Numbered from the stretch's first letter, positions 32,557 to 40,132 are shown. The stretch: DNA of 40,132 nt from Gemmatimonadales bacterium (GCA_020633775.1 JACKDA010000013.1:1-40132); one strand, 5' to 3'. Notes: generated from the letters alone by a model not told the origin. Numbers and translations are program-made.

Positions 32557-33671
32557 GCCGCGGCCTCCGCCATCGGACGGTCCGGACGATAGGGGAACGG
32601 ATCGAGCGGCGGCGGCGCGCCGGTGAGCCCCGCCACGATGAGGTCGGCGGTGCCGGTCGCCATCGTGATGCCGAGACCCTCGTGTCCGGTGGCGACCCAC
32701 ACCCCCTCCATTCCCGGCCACGGCCCGATCAGGGGCAGCGCGTCGGGAGTCGCGGGTCGGAATCCGACCCACGCTCGCGAGGCGGGCACCCGCGCGAGCC
32801 CGGGGATGAACGTGGTCGCCCGGGCCAGCATCCGCGCGAGGACCGCGCGTTCGAGGCGACCATCGAAACCGACCAGTTCGCGCGACGATCCGACCAGCAA
32901 CTGGCCGGTGCGTCGCGGCTGGACATTGAACGCGACCGAGGCGCCGCCCATCGTGTGCGCACTGTGGAGATAGCCGAGTTCGACGACCTGGTGGTGCACG
33001 CGCAGCGGGGTCCGATCGGTGATGACCAGGTGCCCGCGTCGCGGGACGACCGGCAAGCCCGGCAGGAGTGCCGCTGCGTGCGCGCCCGTCGCCACGACGA
33101 TCGCCCCCGCGGCGTGAGTGGTGCCGTCGTTGCAGCGCACCCGGCCGGGCTCGAGCGCCACCGCCCGCCGGACGGTCAGCGTGGCACCCAGCCGGACGGC
33201 ATCCTCGATCAGCGCGCGCGCGATCGCCGGCGGGTAGCAGACCAGGTCGTCCGGCACCCGCAGCGCCCCGGCGAGTCCGGGACGCAGCGCGGGCTCCGCC
33301 GCCGCGAGCTGCACGGCATCGAGCACCTCGGCACGCACGCCGTGGTCGTGGTACAGGCGCAGCTTGTCCCGCGCGGCGCGGAGCTCCTCATCATCCGCGG
33401 CGAGCCAGAGCGTCCCGCACGGGTCGCGCTCCGCCGCCGCGGGCAGCTCGGCGAGCCACTCGCGCCACCGCGCGCACGAATGCTGGCAAAGCGCGAACTG
33501 GGCCGGGGAATCGTCCATCACCACGAGGTGCCCCATCGCCGCGCCGGTGCTCCCCGCCCCGGCGAACTCCGCCTCGAGGATCTGCACCCGCAGGCCAGCC
33601 CGCGCGAGCTCGCGCGCGATCGCGGCGCCGACGAGGCCGGCCCCGACGACGAGCACGTCGGGATGGCTCAC
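32553..33671 (-). CDS. D-hydroxyproline dehydrogenase, DadA-like catalytic FAD subunit
   Basis: 372 residues from a GTG overlapping the epimerase stop. DAO-type FAD oxidoreductase: VLVVGAGLVGAAIARELA at residues 6-23, the glycine-rich GAGSTGAAMGHLV block near 42, and the closing GHEGLGITMATGTADLI. It lacks a signal peptide, so it faces the cytoplasm. In known heteromeric D-hydroxyproline dehydrogenases the DadA-like subunit oxidises cis-4-hydroxy-D-proline to pyrroline-4-hydroxy-2-carboxylate; the neighbouring epimerase and deaminase support that substrate over D-alanine or sarcosine. Confidence 0.86.
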   Translation of the reverse strand: MSHPDVLVVGAGLVGAAIARELARAGLRVQILEAEFAGAGSTGAAMGHLVVMDDSPAQFALCQHSCARWREWLAELPAAAERDPCGTLWLAADDEELRAARDKLRLYHDHGVRAEVLDAVQLAAAEPALRPGLAGALRVPDDLVCYPPAIARALIEDAVRLGATLTVRRAVALEPGRVRCNDGTTHAAGAIVVATGAHAAALLPGLPVVPRRGHLVITDRTPLRVHHQVVELGYLHSAHTMGGASVAFNVQPRRTGQLLVGSSRELVGFDGRLERAVLARMLARATTFIPGLARVPASRAWVGFRPATPDALPLIGPWPGMEGVWVATGHEGLGITMATGTADLIVAGLTGAPPPLDPFPYRPDRPMAEAAA

Positions 33672-34618
33672 GCGATCCCGCTGCGAAACGGATCCGCGGG
33701 ATCGAACAGCAGCGTCCCCCGGCCGGTGATGAACGCCGTCCCGCGGACATGCGGGATGAACTCCTCGCCGTGCCGTTCGAGCCACCCGGTGAAGCGCGAC
33801 CCGATGATGCTCTCCTGCCGCCACTCCGCCCCGATCGCGAGGCGGCCATGGGCGTGCAGCGCGGCCATCTTGGCGGAGGTGCCGGTGCCGCACGGCGAGC
33901 GATCGTATGCCGCACCCGGGCAGAGCACGAAGTTGCGCGCGTCCGCGTCGGGTCGGGTCGGGGGCCCGAACAGTTCGACATGGTCGATCTCGGCCCCATC
34001 GCGCCCGGTCACCCCGTCGCGCCGGAGCGCGGTGCGGATCGCGGTGGTGAGCCGCAGCAGCTCGGCGCGGTCGGCGAAGTCCAGCGGGACCCCGGGGAGC
34101 TCGGTGAGGAAGAACCAGTTGCCGCCCCACGCGACGTCGCCGGTCACCGTGCCGAGGCCGTCGACCTCCACCGAGACGTCGCCCCGCTCGAGCCACGCGG
34201 GCACGTTGCGAATCGTCACCGCGCCATCGTCGTGGAGGATCGCGCCGACCGGCCCGACCGGCGTGTCGAGCTCGACCGGGCCGGGGCCGATGCGCCCCAG
34301 GTGCGCGAGGGTGCGCACCACGCCGATGGTGCCGTGGCCACACATGCCGAGCCACGCGACATCGTTGAAGAAGACGACGCCACTGACCGCCTCGGCGCGA
34401 TCCGGCGGGACCAGCAGCGCGCCGACGACGGCATCATGCCCGCGCGGCTCCAGCACCACGGCGCGCCGCAGCGCCTCGTGGGCACCCCGCATCGCCTCGC
34501 GCCGGGCCAGCACGCTCGCCCCCGCGGGCACCGGCCAGCCGCCGAGGACGACGCGGGTCGGCTCGCCCTCGGTGTGCGAGTCGATCACCTCGATCGGCTC
34601 GCGCGGCTCGAGCCTCAC
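33668..34618 (-). CDS. 4-Hydroxyproline 2-epimerase (proline racemase family)
   Basis: 316 residues from GTG 34618. The proline-racemase fold has both catalytic cysteines: Cys93 in GMCGHGT and Cys243 in SPCGTGTSAKMA. Having two Cys indicates racemase/epimerase activity rather than trans-3-hydroxyproline dehydratase, which has Thr at the second site. The substrate block DSHTEGEPTRVV near the N-terminus is conserved. The reaction is trans-4-hydroxy-L-proline to cis-4-hydroxy-D-proline, the first step of the pathway. GTGA overlaps couple it on both sides. Confidence 0.9.
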   Translation of the reverse strand: MRLEPREPIEVIDSHTEGEPTRVVLGGWPVPAGASVLARREAMRGAHEALRRAVVLEPRGHDAVVGALLVPPDRAEAVSGVVFFNDVAWLGMCGHGTIGVVRTLAHLGRIGPGPVELDTPVGPVGAILHDDGAVTIRNVPAWLERGDVSVEVDGLGTVTGDVAWGGNWFFLTELPGVPLDFADRAELLRLTTAIRTALRRDGVTGRDGAEIDHVELFGPPTRPDADARNFVLCPGAAYDRSPCGTGTSAKMAALHAHGRLAIGAEWRQESIIGSRFTGWLERHGEEFIPHVRGTAFITGRGTLLFDPADPFRSGIA

Positions 34619-35520
34619 CGATCCGCCGGTCGCGCGGCGAGCCGCTCGAGGATGAGCGCGGTCGCCGCCTCCCGTTCCGTGCCGCTCAGCGCCAGCCGCG
34701 GCGGCCGCACCCGCTCGTTGCCGAGGTCGCAGTGCTGCTGCACGAGCTTGATGAGCTGGACGAACTTGGGCACCGTGTCGAGGCGCAGCAGCGGCAGGAA
34801 CCACTCGTACAGTGCGCGAGCGTCGGCGTGGCGCCCCGCGAGGGCATGCTCGAAGAGCAGCACCGACTCCTCGGGCAGCGCGTTCACGAGACCGGCCACC
34901 CAGCCGGTCGCCCCCGCCGCCACGCCCTCGAGCAACGCGTCGTCGAGACCGACGAAGAGGGCCAGTCGGTCGCCGAGGAGCGCGCGCATCGCGGTGATCC
35001 GCCGGACGTCTCCGCTCGAATCCTTCACGGCGTGGAGGCGGGGGTGCGCCTGGGCCAGCTCGCGCACCTGCTCGGGCAGGAAGTCGGTGCCGTACGCGAT
35101 CGGGTTGTTGTACAGCATGCAGGAGAGCTCGGTCGCGGCGATGATCGCCTCGACGTGCGCCCGGGTCTCGGCCCAGTCCCCGCGGTAGACGTACGGCGGC
35201 AGCACCATCAGGCCGCGGCACCCGACGGCCGCCGCATCGCGGGCCAGGGCGACCGCCTCGTCGGTCGACAGGGCGGCGATGCCCCCCACCACCGGGACGC
35301 GATCGCCCACCGCCTGCACGAGGGTCCGGAGGACGTCGACCTTCTCGTCGGCGCGCAGCGTGGCCCCCTCGCCGAGCGAACCGAGCGCGACGATGCCGCG
35401 CGAACCGGCGGCGGCGAGACGGCGGGCATGGTCACCGAGGAAGTCGTGATCGACCCCGCCATCGGGACCGAACGGGGTCGTGATCGCAGGGAAGACGCCC
35501 TGCCACATGTCGCGAGTCAT
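34615..35520 (-). CDS. DapA-family aldolase, probable 1-pyrroline-4-hydroxy-2-carboxylate deaminase
   Basis: 301 residues; the start at 35520 is supported by GGGAG 6 bases upstream. It has the class I aldolase barrel of the dihydrodipicolinate-synthase family, with Tyr137 and Schiff-base Lys166 (LHAVKDSSGD). The N-terminal GVFPAITTPFGPDG and GSLGEGATL blocks are typical. Between hydroxyproline epimerase and a semialdehyde dehydrogenase, the function that fits is deamination and dehydration of pyrroline-4-hydroxy-2-carboxylate to alpha-ketoglutarate semialdehyde (2,5-dioxopentanoate). Family alone does not exclude another aldolase role. Confidence 0.87.
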   Translation of the reverse strand: MTRDMWQGVFPAITTPFGPDGGVDHDFLGDHARRLAAAGSRGIVALGSLGEGATLRADEKVDVLRTLVQAVGDRVPVVGGIAALSTDEAVALARDAAAVGCRGLMVLPPYVYRGDWAETRAHVEAIIAATELSCMLYNNPIAYGTDFLPEQVRELAQAHPRLHAVKDSSGDVRRITAMRALLGDRLALFVGLDDALLEGVAAGATGWVAGLVNALPEESVLLFEHALAGRHADARALYEWFLPLLRLDTVPKFVQLIKLVQQHCDLGNERVRPPRLALSGTEREAATALILERLAARPADR

Positions 35521-35530
35521 GCTGCTCCCT

Positions 35531-36958
35531 TCAGGCGTGGATCTGGATGGTGCGGATGTCGGTATAGAACTCACGGGCCGCGCGACCCTGCTCGCGGCTG
35601 CCGCTGCTGGATCCCTTGAGGCCGCCGAACGGCGCGTGCGGATCGACCCCGGTGGTGTCACCATTGACGCGCACGAGGCCGACCTCGATCTCCCGGACGT
35701 AGCGGAATGCCGCCACGAGGTCGCGCGTGAAGAGCGATGCGGAGAGACCGTAGCGCGTGTCGTTGGCGAGCCCGATCGCCTCGTCGAGGGTCCCGGCTTC
35801 GAGGACCGCGAGGACGGGCGCGAACAACTCGTCGCGCGCCACCGGATGCGCCGGATCCTCGATCCGATACGCGACCGGTGCGCACCAGTGCCCATGGCTC
35901 CACGGCTCACCTGCGGGCACCGGATGCTCGAAGGCCACCGGGGGCGGCGACGCGAGGGCGCCCTGCACGCGCTCCAGTGCGGCGGCGCTCACCAGCGGCC
36001 CGATCGCCGCGCCAGGGTCGGTGACCGGACCGTGCGGCAGCCCGCGTGTCGCCTCGGCGAGGCGCTCAAGGAACGGGGCCATGACCTCGTGATGCACCAC
36101 GGCCCGCGAGGTGGCGGTGCACTTCTGGCCAGCGAACCGGAAGGCGCCCGCCGCGGTGAGCCGGGCGGCGAGGTCGAGATCCGCGTCCGGCAGGACGATG
36201 ACCACGTTCTTGCCGCCCATCTCCGCCTGGGTCCGCACGTTGCGACGCGCGCCCTCGGCCTGGATACGGGCCCCGACCGCCGCCGAGCCGGTGAACGAGA
36301 TTCCTCGCACGCCGTCGTGCGCCACCAGCGCGGCCCCGGTCTCCCCTGCCCCCTGCACGACATTGAACACGCCGGCCGGCAACCCGGCGGCGACCGAGGT
36401 CTCCGCCAGCACCGCCGCGACTGCCGGCGCCATCTCGCTGGGCTTGAGGATCACGGTGTTGCCGAACGCCAGCGCGGGCGCCGCCTTCCAGAGCGGGATC
36501 GCCAGCGGAAAGTTCCACGGGGTGATCAGGGCCACCGGTCCGAGCGGATCGCGCAGCGTGAACTGGGTCGTCTCGGGCGATCCAGCGGGGATCACCTCGC
36601 CGATCTCCCGCACCGCCTCGCCAGCGTAGTAGCGACAGATGACCACCGCGCGCCCGACCTCGCCGCGTGCCTCGCCGATCGGCTTGCCGACCTCGCGTGC
36701 GATCAGTTGCGCGAGTTCCTCGCTGCGGGCCGCGATCGCGTCACCCCAGGCATGCAACAGCGCCGCGCGCCCGGGGGCGCGACGCCAACCCGGCACGGCG
36801 CTCGCCGCGGCATCGACGGCGGCGGCGACATCGTCCGCCGACGCGGCATGTCCCGCGGCCACCACGTCGCGCACGTCGGAGGGATTGCGGCGCTCGAACG
36901 CCGAGCCGTGGCCCGCACGTGGTGCGCCGGCGATGTGAAGCGGGGCGGTCATGGACAT
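35531..36958 (-). CDS. Aldehyde dehydrogenase, probable alpha-ketoglutarate semialdehyde dehydrogenase
   Basis: 475 residues. The start overlaps the GntR stop by one base (TGATG); a second Met two codons in is an alternative. NAD(P)-linked aldehyde dehydrogenase: ITPWNFPLAIP (145-155), GNTVILKPSE, SFTGS, catalytic Glu246 in EMGGKN and nucleophile Cys280 in GQKCTATSR. It would oxidise 2,5-dioxopentanoate to alpha-ketoglutarate, the last step of hydroxyproline breakdown. Substrate assigned from the operon. Confidence 0.87.
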   Translation of the reverse strand: MSMTAPLHIAGAPRAGHGSAFERRNPSDVRDVVAAGHAASADDVAAAVDAAASAVPGWRRAPGRAALLHAWGDAIAARSEELAQLIAREVGKPIGEARGEVGRAVVICRYYAGEAVREIGEVIPAGSPETTQFTLRDPLGPVALITPWNFPLAIPLWKAAPALAFGNTVILKPSEMAPAVAAVLAETSVAAGLPAGVFNVVQGAGETGAALVAHDGVRGISFTGSAAVGARIQAEGARRNVRTQAEMGGKNVVIVLPDADLDLAARLTAAGAFRFAGQKCTATSRAVVHHEVMAPFLERLAEATRGLPHGPVTDPGAAIGPLVSAAALERVQGALASPPPVAFEHPVPAGEPWSHGHWCAPVAYRIEDPAHPVARDELFAPVLAVLEAGTLDEAIGLANDTRYGLSASLFTRDLVAAFRYVREIEVGLVRVNGDTTGVDPHAPFGGLKGSSSGSREQGRAAREFYTDIRTIQIHA

Positions 36959-37626
36959 CAGCCCTCCTGCCGGGTCTGGGATGCAATGGCGGCGGCGAGC
37001 CGCGTGCCCGCGCCGAGAATGTGCTCCTGGAGCTGCTGCGTGGCACGCGACAGGTCACCATCGGACACCGCGTGCCAGAGCGCCTCGTGCTCGCGCACCG
37101 CCTGGGCACCACCATCGGTCAGGGTGAGCTGCAGCCGGAGCAGGCGATCACACTGCATGTGCAGGCGTTCGACGAGCTCCATCGTGCGCGGTCGGTTGGC
37201 GGGCGCGTAGAGGGCGGCATGAAAGCGCGAGTTCGCCTCGCCGAGCTGGGCGGTCCGGCCCCGGGTCACGGCCTGTGCGAAAACGCCCGCGGCGCCACGC
37301 GCGTGCTCGAGGTCTTCCGGGGTGGCGAGGGGGATGGCGCGGGCGAGCAGGTCACACTCGATCAAGGCGCGCAATTCGAACAACTCGGCGAGGTCGCCGA
37401 CCGGCACCTCGGCGACGATCGCTCCCCGGTGGGGGACCAGTGCCACCAGTCCCTCGGCCTCGAGGCGATGCAGCGCCTCGCGAAGCGGAATCCGACTCAC
37501 CCCGAGCTCGGCGGCGAGCGCCTCCTGCCGCAGCGGCTCACCGGCCCGATGGACGCCGCGCAGGATCCGCTCGCGCAGCGCCTCGGTGGCGGCCTCGGTC
37601 AGGGTCCGGCGGGGGATCGGCTGCAT
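36958..37626 (-). CDS. GntR-family (FCD-type) transcriptional regulator of the hydroxyproline operon
   Basis: 222 residues. N-terminal winged helix (REALAAELGVSRIPLREALHRLEAEGLVAL region, about 33-62), then an all-helical FCD ligand domain with ELRALIECDLLARAIP and the later HRFHA-type block (NSRFHAALY) that usually carries metal-binding His. It heads the operon, so it probably controls the whole set in response to hydroxyproline or an intermediate. No ribosome-binding site precedes the ATG, and an inverted repeat touches the start codon (see operator). Confidence 0.88.
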   Translation of the reverse strand: MQPIPRRTLTEAATEALRERILRGVHRAGEPLRQEALAAELGVSRIPLREALHRLEAEGLVALVPHRGAIVAEVPVGDLAELFELRALIECDLLARAIPLATPEDLEHARGAAGVFAQAVTRGRTAQLGEANSRFHAALYAPANRPRTMELVERLHMQCDRLLRLQLTLTDGGAQAVREHEALWHAVSDGDLSRATQQLQEHILGAGTRLAAAIASQTRQEG

Positions 37627-37639
37627 ATTGGATACAATA
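37626..37639. promoter_or_regulatory. Putative GntR operator overlapping the operon promoter
   Basis: A perfect inverted repeat TATTG-GATA-CAATA. It matches the TTG/CAA half-sites of FCD-type GntR operators. Its first base is the A of the ATG on the minus strand, and the minus-strand TATTGT within it (37638-37633) could be the -10 box, giving a leaderless transcript that the repressor would block directly. Confidence 0.6.
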
Positions 37640-37705
37640 ACCGGTCGCCCACCGGTGCGACAGGGCCAGGCCGACGGACGATGCCGGCATCGACAGCGCG
37701 ACCTG

Positions 37706-37747
37706 ACGGTCGCGCCTATACGGTCGCGCCTATACGGTCGCGCCTAT
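37706..37747 (+). repeat. 14-bp tandem repeat, three perfect copies
   Basis: ACGGTCGCGCCTAT occurs at 37706, 37720 and 37734 without mismatch, followed by a degenerate start of a fourth (GCGGTCA). It lies in the 172-bp gap between the GntR gene and the 3' end of the Gly-rich protein gene, both on the minus strand. The other sequence in this gap is unremarkable. Confidence 0.9.
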
Positions 37748-37798
37748 GCGGTCAGGGCCGAACCGTCGCGGTGACCGCCATCGATCCCGACCCACGAC

Positions 37799-38452
37799 TC
37801 ACGACGCGCCCCTCACGAACACCACCTTGCGGGCCATCTTGCGGGGCACCCCGGGGCCGCTGAGTTCGAGCTTCATTTCCAGGACGGCACCGTCCTCGAC
37901 CACGCGGAGCTCGCGCTTGAGGTCGAGCGACCCGGTGACGCCGAGGTGGAGCTCGAGGCGATCGCCCTTCCAGCGTGCCATCTCTTCCGTCGAGGTGCCG
38001 TCGATCTGGACATGCTGGTGGACCCGGCCGTCGACGGCCCAGCCGATCTCGCCTCCCTCGGTGTTCGCGAGGACGGCGCTGTCTGCCGTCGCCGTGATCA
38101 GCAGCACCGGCGGAGGGGCCAGCTCCGTCATCAGCTCCCGGAGCTGCCGCCCGCCGCCGCCCCGGCCGCCGCCGAAGCCGCCACCGGCCGGAGGTCCGCC
38201 TGCGGGAGCACCGCCTGCCCCACCGCCGCTCCTCCCGCGCCGCCCGCCGCCGCTCGGCGCTCCACCGACCGCGGCGGCGGGATCGGACCGCTGGCGCGCG
38301 GCGGCGTTCTGGGGCATCGGATCGCTCCGTGCCGAGTCGAGGTGCCACTCGCCCGAGAAGGCGGCGAGGAGTTCGGGCTTCGGCGCCTGCGCCGCGAGCG
38401 CCGACGTGGAGAGGAGCAGGGCCCCGGCAACGACGCGCAGGACGATCGACAC
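37799..38452 (-). CDS. Secreted protein with Gly/Ala/Pro-rich segment, function unknown
   Basis: 217 residues from GTG 38452, chosen over ATG 38500 because GGAG sits 7 bases before the GTG and a compact signal peptide follows (SIVLRVVAGALLLSTSALAAQ). After a short FSGEWHLDSARSD block, residues about 48-96 are a low-complexity Gly/Arg/Pro/Ala stretch. The C-terminal half looks like a beta-rich fold (VLLITATADSAVLANTEGGEIGW, RLELHLGVTGSLDLKRELRVVEDGAVLEMKLELSG). I do not recognise the family. It follows a TonB-family gene by 70 bp on the same strand. Confidence 0.7.
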   Translation of the reverse strand: MSIVLRVVAGALLLSTSALAAQAPKPELLAAFSGEWHLDSARSDPMPQNAAARQRSDPAAAVGGAPSGGGRRGRSGGGAGGAPAGGPPAGGGFGGGRGGGGRQLRELMTELAPPPVLLITATADSAVLANTEGGEIGWAVDGRVHQHVQIDGTSTEEMARWKGDRLELHLGVTGSLDLKRELRVVEDGAVLEMKLELSGPGVPRKMARKVVFVRGAS

Positions 38453-38522
38453 GAGCGGACTCCGGTGATGGTGGTCGTGGGGGCACTGGCGAGTACGCAT
38501 CAGGCCGCGTCCGCGTTGACGA

Positions 38523-39239
38523 TCACCCTCCCGCATCCAGGGTGAATCGCACCGTGACCTCGGCGAGGGTCCGCACCGGTCGCCCGCCCTTCCGTGCGGG
38601 CGCGAACTGCTGGGCGCGCACGGCCGCCTCCGCCGATTCGACGAACCCGGGGTGGGACGCGGCGACGGTCCGCACCGAGGCCGGTTCCACCCGTCCCACG
38701 GTGTCGACGATGAACGCCACGCGCACGGCCCCCTCGACCCCCGCGGCCCGCAGCGGCGCCGGGTAGATCGGTGCCACCGTCGCAAGTCGCCGCGCGGGCT
38801 CGTCCACCTCGCCGGCGCGCAGTGGCTGGCCACCTCCCAGGGCGGACCCCGCCGTCCCGGCACCGAGACTGCGCACCGTCAGCGACGTCGGCGGGCCGGG
38901 ATCCGCCGTACTCCACGCGTCGGGGGTCGGGAGCCCCTCGATCGCGGGCAGTTCCAGCTCCCCGACCACAAGGGATACCGGCAAGGCCGACGGTGCCGGG
39001 GTGACCGCGGCCGCGGCCGATGTCGCAGCGACCGAGGCCGGCGTCGGGCCTGGTGTCCGCGCGGTCTCGCGGTACACCGGCAGCGGCAGCGCGGGACCGG
39101 GCCGCACCGGCGACTCGGCGCTGCCGCGGGTGACGAGCGCCGCGGCACAGATCGCAAGGGTGTGGAGCAGGATCGAGCCGGCAACCTGGGCGTGCGGTCG
39201 TGCGTGCGAGGGGCGAGAGGCGAGCAGCGTGTCGAACAC
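38523..39239 (-). CDS. TonB-family energy-transducing protein
   Basis: 238 residues from GTG 39239. One N-terminal membrane segment (about residues 19-38, AGSILLHTLAICAAALVTRG), a Pro/Ala/Thr-rich periplasmic linker, then a C-terminal TonB domain (about 150-238) with ARRLATVAPIYPAPLRAAGVEGAVRVAFIVDTVGRVEPASVRTVAASHPGF-type pattern typical of TonB/TolA C-termini. No ExbB/ExbD is nearby and the canonical long (EP)n(KP)m spacer is absent, so it may be a specialised or non-canonical TonB. It drives outer-membrane receptor transport. Confidence 0.85.
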   Translation of the reverse strand: MFDTLLASRPSHARPHAQVAGSILLHTLAICAAALVTRGSAESPVRPGPALPLPVYRETARTPGPTPASVAATSAAAAVTPAPSALPVSLVVGELELPAIEGLPTPDAWSTADPGPPTSLTVRSLGAGTAGSALGGGQPLRAGEVDEPARRLATVAPIYPAPLRAAGVEGAVRVAFIVDTVGRVEPASVRTVAASHPGFVESAEAAVRAQQFAPARKGGRPVRTLAEVTVRFTLDAGG

Positions 39240-39385
39240 GGGACACCACCTTTCGAGAGGGCGCCGGGCATCGGCGCTCCTGCAGGATCGGTGGTGGAGG
39301 TGACACCGCCCTCCCGAAGGGATGGCAGGACGGTGTCAGTCGGGTGAGGAGAGCTCGTCGCGACGATGACGGTTCGCGGTGCCGG

Positions 39386-40132
39386 CTAGGGCACCTGAAC
39401 CGCGAACGCGGGAGCGCCGCCGACAACCGGAAGCGCGAGGCGGGTCCCGTCGAGGTCCAGCGAGAGTCGGGCCCCGGCGGGCGGCAGGAGGGTGTGCTCG
39501 CCGTCGCTCGAGAAGACCATGAGCGCGAGTCGCGCCCCGGCCGGGATGATCTGGTCATCCGGTTCGAGCCCGAACGTCATCGAGACGAACTCGCCGGGGA
39601 CGAGCGGCTCCTCGTGCTCGAGGGAGGCATGGTTGCGCAGGTCGGCCCAGCCGCGCGTGACGATCGAGGGACTCGGCCGGCGTCCCTCGCCCTCGACCCA
39701 GGGCAACTGGACGAGGTACACCGAGAGGTTCACGGCGGGTCGATCGGCCGCCATCCGGACGGTGACGGTCGGCGTCCCGCTCAGGTGCAGCGGTTCCGCG
39801 AGCGGCGCCGTCGCGTAGAGCAGCCGGTTCGACGACTCCGGCGACCCCGCGAGGTCGGTCAGCGTGCGCGCCGCGTCATCGGCGAGGCGCTCGATCCCCT
39901 GATCGGACACTGCAGCGATCGTCAATCCACCCACGGCGTTGCCCCCGGCGGTGAGGCGCATCGTGACGGGCGCCGCCTCGGGATTCGGCCAGGTCGCGTA
40001 CGGAGTGGGCTCGGTCCGCGGCGCCCCCTCGCGGACGATCAACGCGCCGGGCTCGTGCTCGACGCCGTTCTCCACGCCGAAGAGGAATCGGGTGAACCAG
40101 CGGTTCATCAGCTCGAGCGGCGGCGGTCCCCC
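39386..40132 (-). CDS. CocE/NonD-family hydrolase (C-terminal part, start outside the window)
   Basis: The last 248 codons of a gene that continues past the right edge; the upstream end reads GGPPPLELMNRWF, and NRWFTRFLFGVENGVE is a family block. The rest is the jelly-roll C-terminal domain of the X-Pro dipeptidyl-peptidase/CocE group (PLHLSGTPTVTVRMAADRP, IIPAGARLALMVFSSD). The alpha/beta-hydrolase part with the catalytic Ser is not visible. The 146-bp gap to the TonB gene holds nothing I can name. Confidence 0.8.
   Translation of the reverse strand, partial: GGPPPLELMNRWFTRFLFGVENGVEHEPGALIVREGAPRTEPTPYATWPNPEAAPVTMRLTAGGNAVGGLTIAAVSDQGIERLADDAARTLTDLAGSPESSNRLLYATAPLAEPLHLSGTPTVTVRMAADRPAVNLSVYLVQLPWVEGEGRRPSPSIVTRGWADLRNHASLEHEEPLVPGEFVSMTFGLEPDDQIIPAGARLALMVFSSDGEHTLLPPAGARLSLDLDGTRLALPVVGGAPAFAVQVP

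Overview
The window is GC-rich (about 70 percent), densely coded bacterial chromosome. I infer a Gemmatimonadota-like or similar high-GC Gram-negative soil or sediment bacterium. The reasons are a TonB protein, an outer-membrane beta-barrel, SURF1, many secreted peptidases, Ig-like lipoproteins, a Ser/Thr kinase with Sel1 repeats, and signal peptides that nearly all cleave before glutamine. No phage, insertion sequence, CRISPR array or rRNA gene is visible. The taxon is an inference, since the window carries no marker gene.

Layout. 1-749 is the start of an acyl-CoA oxidase-like gene (minus) that runs off the left edge. 826-2052 is a BaiN/YhiN-type flavoprotein. 2163-4814 is a large secreted M14 peptidase. 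It faces a minus-strand set of an S9 peptidase and two tandem YceI proteins (4959-8588) across an inverted repeat flanked by 7-bp tandem repeats. 8714-11743 (plus) holds a metallo-beta-lactamase-fold hydrolase, arginase, a SIMPL-domain protein and an NlpC/P60 endopeptidase. It faces an APC amino-acid permease (11753-13066, minus). 13163-18406 is a tightly coupled four-gene sugar operon: a Tat-exported GH109-like Gfo/Idh/MocA enzyme, a sodium:solute symporter, a sugar-1-phosphate nucleotidyltransferase and a galactokinase-like GHMP kinase. 18458-22856 holds a membrane Ser/Thr kinase with Sel1 repeats, a DUF2911 protein and an Ig-like lipoprotein with three cysteine-paired modules.

Three tRNA genes (Pro-GGG, Thr-CGT, Leu-GAG, all minus) lie at 22924-23945 around an alpha/beta hydrolase. 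Next come a beta-barrel protein (minus), SURF1 (plus), an M19 dipeptidase and an alkaline-phosphatase-family lipoprotein (minus), then Fur and CopD (plus). An exported two-domain CbiX-like chelatase homologue (minus) and a MarR regulator (plus) diverge around a good Fur box at 30504-30522.

30995-37626 (minus) is a seven-gene operon that appears to be a complete trans-4-hydroxy-L-proline catabolic pathway: a GntR regulator with its putative operator, alpha-ketoglutarate semialdehyde dehydrogenase, pyrroline-4-hydroxy-2-carboxylate deaminase, hydroxyproline 2-epimerase, and a three-subunit D-hydroxyproline dehydrogenase. The right end carries a 14-bp tandem repeat, a Gly-rich secreted protein, a TonB-family protein and the 3' part of a CocE/NonD hydrolase.

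Together the genes suggest a scavenger of proteins, peptides and glycans: secreted peptidases (M14, S9, M19), arginase and hydroxyproline catabolism on one side, and an amino-sugar or galactose-type salvage operon on the other. The features most worth a second look are the sugar operon, the Fur-controlled exported CbiX-like protein, the uniform glutamine at the +1 site of all ten candidate signal peptides, and three convergent gene pairs that overlap by 44-50 bp.
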